Positions 28,005 to 36,139 of a stretch of 56,523 nt of DNA are shown here, piece by piece. The notes beneath the pieces were generated by a model that had not been told where the DNA came from, ran no database searches, and saw only the letters and a program-made list of their open reading frames with translations. Origin of the DNA: Myxococcota bacterium (GTDB lineage Bacteria; Myxococcota_A; UBA796; JAJRTE01); the NCBI GenBank assembly GCA_024278455.1, contig JAJRTE010000166.1:1-56523 (forward strand), read 5' to 3'. Position numbers and translations under genes: made by a program. Position 1 is the first letter of the stretch. Each line of letters begins with the position of its first letter.

Positions 28005-30554
28005 CTACGGCGTCGTGGGGATTTCCAGCGACTGCGCACGCTGCTGTCGTGCAGGAGGGGTTCCCGGGGCCGCGTTCAGCCATCGGGCCAGGATGGCACG
28101 GCCCACGGACAAGACAGTGTTTCGTTCGCCAAACATATTGTCGAGTACCGTCTCCCGGAGCGAACGGCGGGGCCACACATCGTAGATGACGGTGCCCGAT
28201 GTCGATATCGCCGCGCGCTCCCTGGCGATTCGGATAGCATCATCGAGCCCGCCGATCTCGTCGACCAGGCGCCGTTCGAGGGCCTGCCGGCCAGTCCAAA
28301 CGCGCCCTCCAGACACCGCACGTACCTCGTCTGTCGAAAGACCTCGACCCTGCGCCACCTTGTCCAGGAACATCTCGTAGGCGGCTGACAACTGATCATC
28401 CATCATGGCTCGCTCCTCGCTGGTCCACGGGCGGCTGAAATCCGGCAACGGCGGGGGGCCACCCGGCGGCCGGAACTCGGCGACGTTGACGCCGAGTCTC
28501 TCCAGGAGCGGTCCTGCGTTCCACTTACCAGTGAAAACGCCGATGGAGCCGGTCAGCGTGGCGGGTTCGGCCACGATCACGTCCCCCGGCAATGCCACGT
28601 AGTACCCTCCTGATGCCGCGACGCCTGCCAGGGACACGATGACCGGCTTGTGCTGCTGGAGCAATCCAACGGCACGCCAGATCTCGTCCGACGCGAGGAG
28701 GTCTCCCCCAGGACTGTCGACCCTGATGACGACCGCCTTGACCGCCCCGTCCTGGGACAGCCGCTTCAGTTCGCGAACCACTGCCTCGGAGTGGACGGCG
28801 CCGCGGGGCAACATGTCTGCTGGCCATGTTCCGGTTCCTCTGAGGATTGCGCCGCCCAGGTAGACGAGCACGATCTTGTTCCGAGGACCCCATCGCGTCA
28901 GCACCGTCTCATGGGTCTTGTTGTCGTTGATCAGCGGCAACTTCTTGCCCACGGCGGCAGCAACGATCCGTCCCATTTCGTCTGGATAGGCCACCTCGTC
29001 GACGATCCCGGCATCGAGAGCACTGGCGGCCGTGTAGGCCTTTTGGTCGAACCAGGACGCCACCACGGCCATGGAGACGCCGCGTCCTTCCACGATACCT
29101 TCGACGACCTGATCTTGGAGATCCTGAAGCACCCACCGGGCCATCTCGATCGTCTGCTCCGACGGGGACGTTGCCGTCAGTTGCTCCGGACTGGCCTTGT
29201 AGCCCTCTCTTCTCAAGATTTCCGCTTCCACCCCCACCTTCTCGAGCAGCCCAGCGACGTAGAGCTTGCGTTGGTGGGGTGGCTCGAGCCGCAGGACGCC
29301 GGCCGGGTGCATGACGACGCGGGTGCACCCGCTCGCGAGATAGACATCCTTGGTCGTCGGGTTGTGCAAGTAGGCGAACACGGGCTTTCCAGCCCTCCTG
29401 AGTTGTGCGACGAGATCGCGGATCTCCTGAACCTCGGCCAGGCCGCCGTCGTGGTCGTCCACGGAAAGGACCACGGCCTTGACCCGTGGATTGTCGATGG
29501 CCTCACGAAGCCGCACAACCTGGAACATGAGCGGAAAGTGGTCGGGGCGGCTTCCTACTACATTGTAGTAGGGAGGGGCACGAAGCCCTTTCCTGAGAGA
29601 CACCTCCCAGACCTCGCCGCGGAGCCCCCCCCGGCGCAGCGCCGTCTGGTACCGGTTGCCGTGCCCCCCGAAACTCAACGTGTTCGCCGCGTATTGCCCC
29701 CCTCCGTTGCCTGCCGAAACATAGCTGGTGTCGCCGATGGTCATCTTCCCAAAACGCAAAGTGACCCCGACACTCGCTATCCATTCGGGGGCATTGCCTT
29801 CCGGACTCTTCAACGTGCTCAGGACCACGTCGTTTATCCTGATTGTCCCGTCGAGGCGCAGACCCAGTACAGGCTCCAGCCGAACAGTCCCGAGAAAGCT
29901 CGCCGTGGGGACATCGATCAGGCTTATCACTTGGGACTCGGCGTCCGCACTGAACGTGAATCGATCCCCGAACGGGCGGACGGCCAGCCCGAATCGGCCT
30001 ACTGTGCGCAGTTCGTCTATCGCCGCCTCCGGGGATAGCAGGCTATCGAAAGTGAAACCCACCGAGAAACTCGAGGCCGGGCGGGCCATGAAACCCACCC
30101 GGAGCGAGAAGGTCCCTGGCATGACCGCCGGCGTATTCATGTACCAGTGGTAGTTCAGATTGGTCCCGAACGCGAAGCTCGTACCGATCAGCCTGGCGTT
30201 GGAAAAGCTGAATACCCCAGCGCCAGCCCCGGATTCCTGCATGAGGTACTGGAGACCGAAGCGGTAGTTCGGCAGGGACCATAAGACGCCGCGACCTCCA
30301 TCTCCGGGACCACGATGCTTGTCGGACGGCACGGCGGTTTGGAAAAACTCCAACGACGAAGGCCTCGTGAACGCGGGACCCGCCGGGTTGAACAGGTAGC
30401 TGTGCCCTTCTTCTGCCACCGCCGTGGACTCCGGGGGCACCAACCCGATGTCGTAGGGGAACGCGGGTGCCTCGAGCTGAGCTTCTGCAGCGTGTGTTGG
30501 AAAAGAAACGACAATCACAAGACAAGCAGCTATCCAAACAGCGCGTCGATACAT
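28005..30554 (-). CDS. sppA: SppA-type signal peptide peptidase with N-terminal outer-membrane-barrel-like domain
   Basis: 849 residues. A signal peptide opens it (MYRRAVWIAACLVIVVSF...AEA). Residues about 30-330 are rich in alternating, aromatic, Gly-rich strands (SYLFNPAGPAFTRPSSLEFF, YRFGLQYLMQESGAG), like small outer-membrane beta-barrels. From about 335 it is a two-repeat SppA (67K-type). The catalytic Lys is in EGYKASPEQL and the nucleophilic Ser in GVAASGGYYVALPGD, flanked by RVDSPGGDLLASDEIW and TLTGSIGVFTGKW. Known SppA enzymes are membrane-bound Ser/Lys proteases that digest cleaved signal peptides. A barrel fused in front would place this one at the outer membrane or in the periplasm, which is inference. 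I chose ATG 30554 over the longer frame because GAAGGAGCTGAGGG precedes it and the signal peptide starts there. It is divergent from dacB. Confidence 0.9.
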   Translation of the reverse strand: MYRRAVWIAACLVIVVSFPTHAAEAQLEAPAFPYDIGLVPPESTAVAEEGHSYLFNPAGPAFTRPSSLEFFQTAVPSDKHRGPGDGGRGVLWSLPNYRFGLQYLMQESGAGAGVFSFSNARLIGTSFAFGTNLNYHWYMNTPAVMPGTFSLRVGFMARPASSFSVGFTFDSLLSPEAAIDELRTVGRFGLAVRPFGDRFTFSADAESQVISLIDVPTASFLGTVRLEPVLGLRLDGTIRINDVVLSTLKSPEGNAPEWIASVGVTLRFGKMTIGDTSYVSAGNGGGQYAANTLSFGGHGNRYQTALRRGGLRGEVWEVSLRKGLRAPPYYNVVGSRPDHFPLMFQVVRLREAIDNPRVKAVVLSVDDHDGGLAEVQEIRDLVAQLRRAGKPVFAYLHNPTTKDVYLASGCTRVVMHPAGVLRLEPPHQRKLYVAGLLEKVGVEAEILRREGYKASPEQLTATSPSEQTIEMARWVLQDLQDQVVEGIVEGRGVSMAVVASWFDQKAYTAASALDAGIVDEVAYPDEMGRIVAAAVGKKLPLINDNKTHETVLTRWGPRNKIVLVYLGGAILRGTGTWPADMLPRGAVHSEAVVRELKRLSQDGAVKAVVIRVDSPGGDLLASDEIWRAVGLLQQHKPVIVSLAGVAASGGYYVALPGDVIVAEPATLTGSIGVFTGKWNAGPLLERLGVNVAEFRPPGGPPPLPDFSRPWTSEERAMMDDQLSAAYEMFLDKVAQGRGLSTDEVRAVSGGRVWTGRQALERRLVDEIGGLDDAIRIARERAAISTSGTVIYDVWPRRSLRETVLDNMFGERNTVLSVGRAILARWLNAAPGTPPARQQRAQSLEIPTTP

Positions 30555-30939
30555 AGAACCCTCAGCTCCTTCCTTCAGGACAATCCACACCCTGCCATCC
30601 ACGTCGTGGCGGTGCCCGCCATCCTCGAGTCCCGGCGTACCGCGCGCGTCGTGTGCCGGGGCCGGGCGCGGGTCGGCGTCCCCTCGACCACCAGCCTCCG
30701 CCCGGCCATCCCCGAAGCGTGACAGGGGGATAGCCTAACACAGCCGCGCCCAGCCGTCACGGATCCGAGAACTTGCAGCTTCCCGAAGAACGCTGTCCCT
30801 GCAACTCTCGCAGCCACGATCGCGTCAGAGGAAGCCAGAGGGACCTGACACGGCAGCAAAGCACGCGCCCACACGACCGAATGGTACGATTGCACCACGC
30901 ACGCCGGCGGGCGCTCTGCGGGAATCACCCCTTTTCGAC
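30555..30939. other. Divergent intergenic region, no gene seen
   Basis: This lies between the divergent sppA-like and dacB genes. No open frame here has protein sense on either strand. The sequence is GC-rich over most of its length and becomes A-rich near 30940, where a plus-strand promoter is proposed. Confidence 0.5.
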
Positions 30940-30967
30940 TTGAAAAAATCCCTGTCACATCTACACT
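30940..30967 (+). promoter_or_regulatory. Candidate sigma70-type promoter for dacB
   Basis: TTGAAA at 30940-30945 (5 of 6) and TACACT at 30962-30967 (4 of 6), with a 16-base spacer, 39 bases before the proposed ATG 31007. A GGAGGTGA at 30972-30979 lies between the promoter and the start. Confidence 0.4.
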
Positions 30968-31006
30968 ACAGTGGAGGTGACACTGTCGTGCCAGCAGACC
31001 TCGAGC

Positions 31007-32569
31007 ATGGAACATCCGAGCGAGAGGATTGTGATTTCAGGGAGAGTATACCACCGAAGTCTCGTTGTCGCAGCGGCGATGGGCTTCCTTGTCGCCGCGA
31101 GTGGGTCCGGTCCAGAGGACGAACCGGCTGACTCCGCCGGCACCGAATCCCCGGGCGTCGATGAAACGCGGGAGCAGCTCGACGAAATCCTGTCGGACCC
31201 GGCGTTCGCGGGCACGGAGATCGGCGTGGAGGCCATCGCATGCGAGTCCGGCGAAGTGGTTCACAGCAAGAACCCTGACGTTCTTCTGAATCCCGCTTCC
31301 AACTTGAAGATACTCACATCGGCGGTAGGGCTGGAGATCCTGGGTCCGGCCTATGTCTTTCGGACATCCGTGCTGCACGACGGGAAGTTCGAGGATGGGG
31401 TGGTCCACGGCAATCTGTATATCCGGGGAGAAGGGGACCCGCAGCTCGTATTCGAGGGTGCCTGGAAATTCGTGAAGAATCTCCAGGCCAGGGGGCTCAA
31501 GGTGGTGGAGGGAGACCTGGTGGCCGACGACAGCTTTTTCGATGGCCGCAGGATGATCCCGGACTGGGACAGGGCTTCTCGGGACGACGAGGCCTTCGCC
31601 TATGATGCCACGATCGGGGCGTTGTCGGTGAATTTCAACGCCGTGGCGATCTATGTGCAGCCAGGTGCCCGCGTGGGTGAGCCGGTGCGCGTCTCGCTGG
31701 AGACGCCCACGGACTATGTGAGAATCGCCAGCACCGCGACCACCTCGAGGAAGCACTCGAGGCTGTCCCTCAAGTTCTCCCGGGGCGCACCGGGCCCGGA
31801 CCACGAGACGCTGGCCTTGGAGGGAAAACTGCCGATGGGGATTCCCGGTGTGCGATACTATCGGACGGTGCGCAACCCGACGCGGTTTGCGTTGGCTGTC
31901 TTTTCCGAGCTGATGGAGCACGAGGGCATCGAGTTGAAAGGCCGGGTGCGTGCAGGGCGAGTGCCGGAGGGCGCCGAGGCCATCCTCCACCACTATTCGG
32001 AGCCGCTAGGGATTTTGATCCGTTACATGAACAAACTTTCGAGCAACTTCATTGCAGAGCAGTTGCTCAAGACCCTGGGCGCCGAAGTATTCGGCGCACC
32101 CGGCACGACAGAGAAGGGCCTCCGGGTGCTCCGGGACTACCTTGCCCGGGAAGGTTTGCCGTGGGAGAGCAGCCTGTTGTTCAATGGATCGGGGCTGTCG
32201 GAACATTCGCGTGTGTCTGCGCACCAGTTGACGGCGTTGTTGTGCCGCATCTGGCAAGATTTTCGGATTCGGCCTGATTTCGTGGCGTCCCTTCCCATCG
32301 CGGGCGTCGACGGGACCCTGCGCAGGCGGATGCAGGCGACGCCTGCGGCGGGCATTCTCAGGGCCAAGACCGGATCTGTTCGGAGCGTTTTCGGTTTCTC
32401 GGGCTTCCTTCCGGTGGATGGCGGGGACGTGGTAGCATTCGCCTTCCTGGTGAATGGGTTGCAGACCGGGGTTCGCCCAATCAAGGAAGCGCAGGATCGG
32501 TGGGCCAACGCGATCGTTTCCGGCAACTTCCACCAGGCCGGCGGCACCGGAAAGGTGAGCGCCGATTGA
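31007..32569 (+). CDS. dacB: D-alanyl-D-alanine carboxypeptidase/endopeptidase (PBP4 family, peptidase S13)
   Basis: 520 residues. After a hydrophobic signal segment (SLVVAAAMGFLVAA) comes an acidic linker, then the S13 penicillin-binding fold. Active-site motifs are complete: SxxK in NPASNLKILTSA, SxN in NKLSSNFIAEQLL, and KTG in ILRAKTGSVRSV. The large insert typical of PBP4 lies between SxxK and SxN (GDLVADDSFFDG). It trims peptidoglycan stem peptides or cross-links in the periplasm. The start is uncertain: ATG 31007 begins a good signal peptide but has a poor ribosome site. A GGAGGTGA at 30972-30979 would better serve a start near 30983-30990. It stands alone between the divergent SppA gene and a new promoter at 32644. 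Confidence 0.92.
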   Translation: MEHPSERIVISGRVYHRSLVVAAAMGFLVAASGSGPEDEPADSAGTESPGVDETREQLDEILSDPAFAGTEIGVEAIACESGEVVHSKNPDVLLNPASNLKILTSAVGLEILGPAYVFRTSVLHDGKFEDGVVHGNLYIRGEGDPQLVFEGAWKFVKNLQARGLKVVEGDLVADDSFFDGRRMIPDWDRASRDDEAFAYDATIGALSVNFNAVAIYVQPGARVGEPVRVSLETPTDYVRIASTATTSRKHSRLSLKFSRGAPGPDHETLALEGKLPMGIPGVRYYRTVRNPTRFALAVFSELMEHEGIELKGRVRAGRVPEGAEAILHHYSEPLGILIRYMNKLSSNFIAEQLLKTLGAEVFGAPGTTEKGLRVLRDYLAREGLPWESSLLFNGSGLSEHSRVSAHQLTALLCRIWQDFRIRPDFVASLPIAGVDGTLRRRMQATPAAGILRAKTGSVRSVFGFSGFLPVDGGDVVAFAFLVNGLQTGVRPIKEAQDRWANAIVSGNFHQAGGTGKVSAD

Positions 32570-32643
32570 ACGGTCGAACCCGGAGCCGCGGCCCGGAGAT
32601 GCACATCGCAGAACCCGCTGACAAACAACAGGAACCTTTTGGT

Positions 32644-32672
32644 TTGACAGGAACATGCCGGTGAGGTATAGA
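32644..32672 (+). promoter_or_regulatory. Candidate sigma70-type promoter of the Glt-like envelope locus
   Basis: A perfect TTGACA at 32644-32649 and TATAGA at 32667-32672 with exactly 17 bases between them. It is the best-placed signal before the run of plus-strand genes from 32777 to 41142 and leaves a leader of about 100 bases. Confidence 0.55.
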
Positions 32673-32776
32673 TCGACCCTTGGCTGGCCGTTGTTGGCTT
32701 CCCTGCAAGGAATGGCGCGCAGGCTTTCGCAGTCGACCGAATCGGGGCAACCCCACGTTGGAGGTTGGTGAGCATC

Positions 32777-33592
32777 ATGAACCGCAGTCCGATGATTATG
32801 GTGGGAAAGCCCGGATTGGGACCTACCCTTGGTGTCTGCATCGCCCTCGTCATGGGGGCACTTGGATGGTCGTTCGCGGCCACAGCCCAGGAGGACGGGT
32901 CCTCGTCCGAGTCAACTGAAGAGATGTCGGTGACTTCCGGTGGGCCAGACACCGCGCTGCCGTCGAGCGCGGGACAGACAGAGTCCCCTGCGTTGGCCGC
33001 ACCGGCGCATGCGGCGGGCCCCGTCACCGACGCAGACGCGCTCGCCGTGGACTACAACCGGACGCTGAGGTCCATCGAGTCCAAGGTCAACGCGCTCAAG
33101 GAGAAAGTGTTTCGCTCCAAGGCCAGGTTGCTCCTGTTGCGCGAGACCGTTCTTCACGGCGTCGTCTCGGGGGCCAAAGCGGTCCTCTATCACGTCAACG
33201 AACTCGGCCCGTCGTATACTATAGAATCGGTCACCTATTTCCTGGATGGGTCGAAGATCTACAGCCGCGCAGACGCCACCGGCGACCTTTCCAGGAAGGG
33301 GGAACTCAAGATCTTCGAAGGCAACGTCCCCCCGGGAAACCACCAGGTGACCGTCAATCTCGTTCTCCGCGGGAATGGATTCGGCGTCTTCTCCTATCTC
33401 AACAGCTACAAGTTCAAGGTACAGCACAGCTACAATTTCATTGCGGAAGAAGGCAAAGTGAGTCGCCTCAAGATCATCTCGTACGAGAAAAACGGGCTCA
33501 TGCGGGACTTCAAGGATCGACCCAATATTCGATATGACCTGGTAACCGATCGGAATCTTCCTTCGACGTCCGAATCCGGCGAAAACCCCTGA
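32777..33592 (+). CDS. Exported protein of unknown function, first gene of the Glt-like locus
   Basis: 271 residues. A signal segment (about 8-36, ending ATAQEDG) is followed by a low-complexity Ser/Thr/Glu/Ala linker. A coiled stretch comes next (SIESKVNALKEKVFRSKARL), then a beta-rich domain. That domain has SVTYFLDGSKIYSRADATGD, GNVPPGNHQVTVNLVLRGNG and FKVQHSYNFIAEEGKVSRL. The last part resembles PEGA-like or carboxypeptidase-regulatory beta folds that describe a value being extended, but I do not recognise a named family. It is probably periplasmic. GGAGG lies 12 bases before ATG 32777; GTG 32768 is an alternative start. It is spaced 38 bases from the first large TPR gene, consistent with an operon and a shared envelope role. 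Confidence 0.75.
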   Translation: MNRSPMIMVGKPGLGPTLGVCIALVMGALGWSFAATAQEDGSSSESTEEMSVTSGGPDTALPSSAGQTESPALAAPAHAAGPVTDADALAVDYNRTLRSIESKVNALKEKVFRSKARLLLLRETVLHGVVSGAKAVLYHVNELGPSYTIESVTYFLDGSKIYSRADATGDLSRKGELKIFEGNVPPGNHQVTVNLVLRGNGFGVFSYLNSYKFKVQHSYNFIAEEGKVSRLKIISYEKNGLMRDFKDRPNIRYDLVTDRNLPSTSESGENP

Positions 33593-33630
33593 ACCCGGTA
33601 CCGCTCGTGCGGACCGATGACGGCGGATCT

Positions 33631-36066
33631 ATGCAGAGATTCTCGAGAAGCGCTCAATGCACTATCGCCTTGGTCTTCGCCTGTTTGTCGCTTCCAGGTG
33701 ACAGAACGGCGCGAGCGGCCTCGAGTGCCGAAACAGAGATCGTTGTGGCCCAATCGTCGCAAGTCAAGTCGCGCCAGCGAAGGAAGCCTCGCGCGCGAGC
33801 CGCCGAACTCGCCAGTCCGGAAGAGGTGCTCGAACAAGTAGACAAGGAGACTGCGCGGCTCGAGGCCCAATTCGCCAAGGTCAAGACAGACTATGGTGAC
33901 CCTGAACAACTGTTCCCGCTCGAGGGAACCAAGAAGCAGTACGAAGAAGCGACCTATCTGTACCTGGTCGAGGACTACGAAAAGGCCGCTCTCCTTTTCT
34001 ACGCCGTGCTGCAAAAAGCGGATCGCGTCTCTTTCCCCGAGTACGAAAAAGCCGAGTTTCTGTTGGCCGAGTCGCTGGAGCTTGGGGGTAACCTCTCCTC
34101 CGCACTGGCGTTCTACGAACGTATCGTCGGTTACGGTGCCGCACACAAGTACTACGACCGCGCTGTGGTCAAGACGATAGAACTCTATGCCAAGACAGGC
34201 GACTTCGACCGATTCGAGGACCTTTACGACGAATACATGAAACGAGGAGCCAATGTCGAGCCCAGCGAAGAAATCCTCTATGCCCTGGGCAAGACGCTTT
34301 ACCGAAAAAAGGCCTACCAGGCCGCTCTCGAGACATTCCAGCGCCTGCTCGGCGGCAGCGGGGATTTCCCTCATGTCGCCAACTATTATATTGGCGCCAT
34401 CCACGTCGCGCTCGGGGACCTTGACGCCGCGCTCGCCGCATTCGGCGACTTGCTGAAGCTGCCAGTGACGACCAACGAGCAACGGCAGGTCGAAGACCTG
34501 GCCTACCTCGCCCTCGGACGTATCCACAGCGAACTCGGCAACTATGACAAGGCTCTGGACTTCTACAAGAACATCATGCGCGACTCGAGCCACTACGTAG
34601 ACGCTCTCTATGAGGTGGCGTGGACCTATATCAAGCAGGGAGCCTACGACCAGGCCATTCGAACCATCGATATCCTCCTCCTCACCTTCCCGGAAAACAT
34701 CAACGTCCCCAACCTGAAGCTCATGCGAGGACTGTTGCAAAAGCGTCGCAAGGAGTACGAGGACGCACTCGACACCTACCAGAAGCTCGTGGCTGAATAC
34801 ACCAGCGTCAAGGAGGAACTGGATCGCATCATGGGGGAACAGGGCGACATTCTATCCTACTTCAGCGAACTGATCGACAGCGACCTCAGCCAGATAGAAT
34901 CTTCCTTCCTGATTCCCGCGGTCACTGTGCGATTTGCCTCCTCCGACCGACAGATGAGGCAGGTGATCGATGTGGCCAGGAATGTCCGTTCGGAGCAACG
35001 ACAGCTCAACGATGCCGTCGTGCTGCTCAAGGAACTGGAAGCCCAGGTTCAGCGATCGCCCTCCTACAACATACTCGTCGGCATGCGAACCGCCCGCAGC
35101 ACGTTGGGGCAGATGCAAGATCGCATCTTGCTGGCCAAGGAACGTATCGTGCAAGTCGAGCAGGACTATCTGCGTCACGTTCCGGACGCGCAGGCCCGGG
35201 CTGAGGCCGAGCTGTGGATCGCGCAAAACGGGGATCAGGGCCTGTTGGCCGAGCAGATACCGGAACGCCAGCGCGACATGAGCGAAACCGTCGAGGTCTA
35301 CGAAGATCAGGTCCAGGAAGTGCAGAGGATCGCCTACAAGCTGGAGAATCTGATCGAGGACCTGCTGGCCCAGGCCGCAGCGATAGGGAAGTACATCGAG
35401 TATAGCCGTGAGAACGGAACGTTGTCTCCAGACGTGGAGAGGGAGGCCCGATTCCAGGTCTCGAGCGAACGCGAGCAGCTCGAGTCCTATGCCACCGCGC
35501 TTGCGGCCATCCAACACGACCTTGCCAGGTTCGACGTACGCGCTTTTGTCCAGCCGAGCCGCTTGGCAGCCGAAGAGGCATTCCGCAGGCGTGAAGAGCA
35601 TCGCCTGGACCGGACACGGCGTTCCCTCATCGGATTGCGCAGCCGTCTTCGGATTGAGACCGCGACGACGGCGGGACTGGACGCCCAGTATGAACGACTC
35701 GACAGGCTCTCCGGTGAGATCCGAGACTTCCTGGTGGAACTGGACGATGTCGAAGCTCAGCAGCTCACCGAGATCCGGGCGAAACTCGGCCGGGAGCGCA
35801 ACGTGATCGAGTCCTGTGGCCGGGAGGCCCGGGAGTACGAGGATGAGAGCCAGTCACTGGCAGAAGCCGTGGCACGGAACAGCTTCAAGAGAATCCACGC
35901 GCAGTTCTCCCACTTGATTCTCAACGCGGACTTCGGAATAACTGACGTGTATTGGGAACTCAAGGAAGAGAAGAGCAACGAGATCGACGACAACCTGCGC
36001 CGGCGCCAGAAGGAGATTGACGCGCTTCGTGAGAAGTTCGCCGGACTCCAGGAAGGGGACTTGTGA
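33631..36066 (+). CDS. Large exported TPR/coiled-coil protein
   Basis: 811 residues with a signal peptide (MQRFSRSAQCTIALVFACLS...ARA). Residues about 95-400 contain repeated helical hairpins of TPR type. Examples are ATYLYLVEDYEKAALLFYAV, ILYALGKTLYRKKAYQAALE, AYLALGRIHSELGNYDKALD and KKRRKEYEDALDTYQKLVAE. The C-terminal half is charged and helical, probably coiled coil (ERIVQVEQDYLRHVPDAQAR, LEDLLAQAAAIGKYIEYS). No enzyme motif is visible, so it is likely a periplasmic scaffold. ATG 33631 follows GGCGGA and opens the signal peptide; the in-frame GTG at 33607 adds eight non-signal residues. It is 73 bases before the next TPR gene. It may be a paralogue or partner of the GltD-like protein. 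Confidence 0.85.
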   Translation: MQRFSRSAQCTIALVFACLSLPGDRTARAASSAETEIVVAQSSQVKSRQRRKPRARAAELASPEEVLEQVDKETARLEAQFAKVKTDYGDPEQLFPLEGTKKQYEEATYLYLVEDYEKAALLFYAVLQKADRVSFPEYEKAEFLLAESLELGGNLSSALAFYERIVGYGAAHKYYDRAVVKTIELYAKTGDFDRFEDLYDEYMKRGANVEPSEEILYALGKTLYRKKAYQAALETFQRLLGGSGDFPHVANYYIGAIHVALGDLDAALAAFGDLLKLPVTTNEQRQVEDLAYLALGRIHSELGNYDKALDFYKNIMRDSSHYVDALYEVAWTYIKQGAYDQAIRTIDILLLTFPENINVPNLKLMRGLLQKRRKEYEDALDTYQKLVAEYTSVKEELDRIMGEQGDILSYFSELIDSDLSQIESSFLIPAVTVRFASSDRQMRQVIDVARNVRSEQRQLNDAVVLLKELEAQVQRSPSYNILVGMRTARSTLGQMQDRILLAKERIVQVEQDYLRHVPDAQARAEAELWIAQNGDQGLLAEQIPERQRDMSETVEVYEDQVQEVQRIAYKLENLIEDLLAQAAAIGKYIEYSRENGTLSPDVEREARFQVSSEREQLESYATALAAIQHDLARFDVRAFVQPSRLAAEEAFRRREEHRLDRTRRSLIGLRSRLRIETATTAGLDAQYERLDRLSGEIRDFLVELDDVEAQQLTEIRAKLGRERNVIESCGREAREYEDESQSLAEAVARNSFKRIHAQFSHLILNADFGITDVYWELKEEKSNEIDDNLRRRQKEIDALREKFAGLQEGDL

Positions 36067-36139
36067 GCTGGCGTGTGCCGGTACGCGGGGAATGTGGTTG
36101 CTTTCTGTCAAGTCGCCGGGACGAAACAGGGCTGAACAA

